Shown here piece by piece: positions 61,429 through 64,000 of a DNA stretch of 64,000 nucleotides. Position 1 is the first letter of the stretch; each line of letters opens with the position of its first letter. Under the pieces are notes generated by a model. That model worked only from the letters and a program-made list of their open reading frames with translations, was not told where the DNA came from and ran no database searches. The position numbers and the translations under genes are program-made. Origin of the DNA: Perca fluviatilis (lineage: Eukaryota > Chordata > Actinopteri > Perciformes > Percidae); contig NC_053128.1 in NCBI RefSeq assembly GCF_010015445.1, positions 9,888,840 through 9,952,839 of the forward strand, in the 5' to 3' direction.

Positions 61429-63982
61429 TTACTCTGAGAAGGATATGGGAAGGTTGGGTAGGACGCTAGACCAGAAATGCACATAACGCATTCTCATCTT
61501 CTGTCCTACATAGTTCTTGTTCATCTTAGAATTGATCTCCAGGAACTGGTGTCCAGTGCTGGTGAATCTAGGCCAGGTCACTGGCACCTTCTCTCCTTTG
61601 TTAGGGTCCCTGTGGACATAAACAGAGAAAAGGGCATATGAATTGAGGCAGTTTTGGTTTTTTATTCCAATGTCTGATTTCGGTTGGTTTTATCTCTGTG
61701 ATTCTCCTATGTTTATACCCAGTTTTGGCGAAGTTGGTCCAGTAGGCGATCATGTAGCCAGAGACGTCACGGTGGCGAGGCCAGTACCCCAGTGGTGTGG
61801 TGAAAGGCTTTCCGAACACATACTGCAGGTCATCAGCGTGGTCGGCTCCCATCCAGCTGGGGTAGGGCCTACCAATGCCACCCATACGGTTGGGCTGAGA
61901 GAAGAGGTACGAGTAGGTACGGCCAGTTCTTTGGTAAGACAAGGAGAGAAAAGGGATGACTACGCCAAACAGGGCTAAATAAAGATGGAGTGTGATAAAA
62001 ATAATAATTATTATTAATTATTATTATTATTAAGTGAATTAATTAATTGATACACAAAAAGCCATTTAGAGTAATTAACTTAATTTGTATTTAAATTATG
62101 CAATCAAATATATGTAATACAATTATTATTCCATTTTACCATATTATGCCATTTAATAATTAGAAAAATGAAGTTAAACTGTTGAATAAAATGATCTTTT
62201 AGGCCTATATAAAAAAAGAATTCTAATTCTACTAATTAATGTATCAAACTGTCAAACTTCCATTACTTTTGGCTTATGCTTTACAGTTTGATTTAAATTC
62301 ATCCACACTTAAGAAGTTAATGTGACACACAAAAAACCACAAGGAAATAAAGGAACTAATTTTGTCAAAAACGCAAAAGGTGATCAAACGTTTTCCATTT
62401 GATGAATTACTTCCAAGCAAGTTTAAAGCATCTTTACATAAATGTTCCTAGGGTACTACGGTTGCCCCCCTTGAGGTAAAGAAAAGTTATGTCCTGTTTT
62501 TATCCCGCACCTTCTAAAGCAAAGTGTGGTACAAAAGGGCAAATAAACTGAAAGCAACATCTGTACAGCAAGATCTTATTCTCACGTGGCGTTGGCAGCA
62601 TGAAGGTAGAGGGCAGCCTGAGTAGGAACCAGGAAGATGTAGTCTGTTCCAATCTCCACAACGGTTTTCTTGATGGTCTCCTTGCTGGGGTTTGAGCCCC
62701 AGGTGGAGGTGTATGTGGAGTAAGCGTTGTCCAAACCAGCCTTGCCCTTCTCCTTAGTGTAAGAAGCCAGGAGCCTCTTCACATCGTCACTGCAATCAGG
62801 AAGGTTTGAAAATGAGGTCTGATAAAACGCCATACCAACGCACTTCTAACAAAAGTAGAGTGTTGCTCTTGGTAGATCCATTCACAATTGCCCTTTTCTT
62901 TTCAAGTTACGCTGTGATCAAATGGCTTAAACTCACATAGGGGTGTCCACCAGGGGTGAGTTGATTGAAGGAACATCTAAACCAGTAAACAGGTGTCCAT
63001 CCATGTCGTTGACTCCAGCGATGTAGTCGATGGCAGCAGTATTGTGGAACAGTTTGGAAGGCTCATCTGGCAGGAAGTCCCCATCAATCACAGGAGACAG
63101 GAACAGGTTCCATACAAGTGGGTCTGACAGAGACAGACACAACCAGACACTTACTATGTACAGTACTAACTGTCTGTTTTATAACTGGCATTTTAATTTC
63201 CCATATGCTGTATCTGCTATTGGTCTGAAAAGAACAAGCTAGAGGAATTTAGCCTTGCGTGGCACTTGTGCACCCACGGTAATTTGGTAATTTATGCTTT
63301 ATATAAATATATAAATCTAAACTCTTAATATGAAAGGAATGGAAGCGCCAATCAATCAAAATTGCTAGTTTGGTTAAAACACATCAGTGCCATCAAAATC
63401 CACTACAGTATGGGGAGCATTTAAACTGATGTGCACTGCAGAATTTACACGCATGTTGATGGTCAGTCAGCCATTGGGTGTAGTCTTTGCAGTTGGTTCA
63501 TGCACAAATTTTAGAAGACATTTTTAGGCAGTGTGAGGCCACTTTCTGTTTGACCAGCCAAATGTCCATCCAAATATAGATACATTTTTAAACTAATATC
63601 GAAAATCTGCAAAAGAAAATGCTAACTAATATGTGTTTCGATCCACTACTGTTTTGTGAACATAACGAGTTGAGGACATTGAGGTTAATATAATCTAATA
63701 AATATATCTTGTAGTGGCACAATTCCTCCAGTGGGGTGCCATTAAACCCTTGCAGAAGAAGGGGGCATAACAAGATGATTTTTTTCATTACTACATTCCT
63801 CTGGTAGAAAGCACCACAATGTCTAAAATGAAAATGTAAACGTGGTTATGTGGCATGCGGTCCTTACGATCTGGTGAGCTGGACAGACTGAGAGAGCCCG
63901 CCAATGTAAGGAGAGCAGGATCAGTCATCTTCAAACAGGCAGCCATGTTTTGATCTGTGGGGCAGTTGACCTTTAGAGCAAC
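61429..63982 (-). CDS. cel: Bile-salt-activated lipase, copy 2, exons 7-11 (5' part outside window)
   Basis: Tandem paralogue of the gene at 53950-59563, same strand, with 1.9 kb between the copies. Exons: 63868-63982, 62937-63123, 62586-62789, 61719-61928, 61429-61609. Lengths (115, 187, 204, 210, 181) and phases equal those of copy 1 exactly. The catalytic Asp (NDMDGH) and His (GADHADD) are present; the serine exon lies beyond the right edge. The C-terminus ends SFSE and again lacks the mucin-like repeats. The copies differ at many residues, for example SQPNRMGGIGRPYPSW against SEPSLLAGPGKPYHDW, so the duplication is not very recent. No disabling change is visible. Confidence 0.95.
61929..62585. 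other. cel copy 2 intron 9
   Basis: AT-rich intron with an ATT/TTA-rich stretch at about 62000-62050. Nothing else recognised. Confidence 0.5.
63124..63867. other. cel copy 2 intron 7
   Basis: Unremarkable intron with no repeat or RNA gene recognised. It lacks the minisatellite present in the same intron of copy 1. Confidence 0.5.
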
Positions 63983-64000
63983 CTGGGGAGAGAGTTCAAA

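Overview
The window is vertebrate nuclear DNA, most likely from a ray-finned fish and probably a spiny-rayed teleost. The genes are split by short introns with GT/AG junctions. The space between them is packed with long dinucleotide repeats, Tc1-type transposons, hAT-type and TTAA-flanked miniature elements and a tRNA-derived SINE. Four genuine protein-coding loci and one gene relic were found, all on the minus strand. Most long open frames elsewhere are microsatellite or transposon translations.

Layout, left to right. (1) 1-13,105 holds the 5' part of an NMDA receptor GluN1 subunit gene (grin1): three coding exons, with the rest beyond the left edge. An RE1/NRSF-like site lies about 470 bp upstream of its start codon. 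(2) 13,106-29,670 is gene-poor and repeat-rich, including a three-layer transposon nest at about 18.8-21.6 kb. (3) 29,671-30,492 is a single-exon membrane-anchored RING E3 ligase. (4) 34,661-49,951 is a complete seven-exon gene for a Neverland/DAF-36-type Rieske oxygenase (449 aa). Invertebrate members are cholesterol 7-desaturases, and the family is missing from placental mammals. (5) 51,315-51,483 is an orphan exon of a bile-salt-activated lipase gene without splice sites. (6) 53,950-59,563 is a complete 11-exon bile-salt-activated lipase gene (cel, 554 aa). (7) 61,429-63,982 holds exons 7-11 of a second, tandem cel copy that runs off the right edge.

The loci do not form one pathway. The linkage of grin1 with cel echoes human 9q34, where GRIN1 and CEL also lie, so this looks like an ancient syntenic block. 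Two neighbouring loci deal with sterol or lipid substrates: the Rieske oxygenase, and the cel cluster that hydrolyses dietary cholesteryl esters and acylglycerols. Any functional link between them is inference only.

All exon boundaries were worked out by hand from reading frame, splice dinucleotides and protein family knowledge. The phases sum correctly for nvd (1350 nt with stop) and cel copy 1 (1665 nt with stop). The transposons are described as decayed copies. No viral or toxin genes were recognised.
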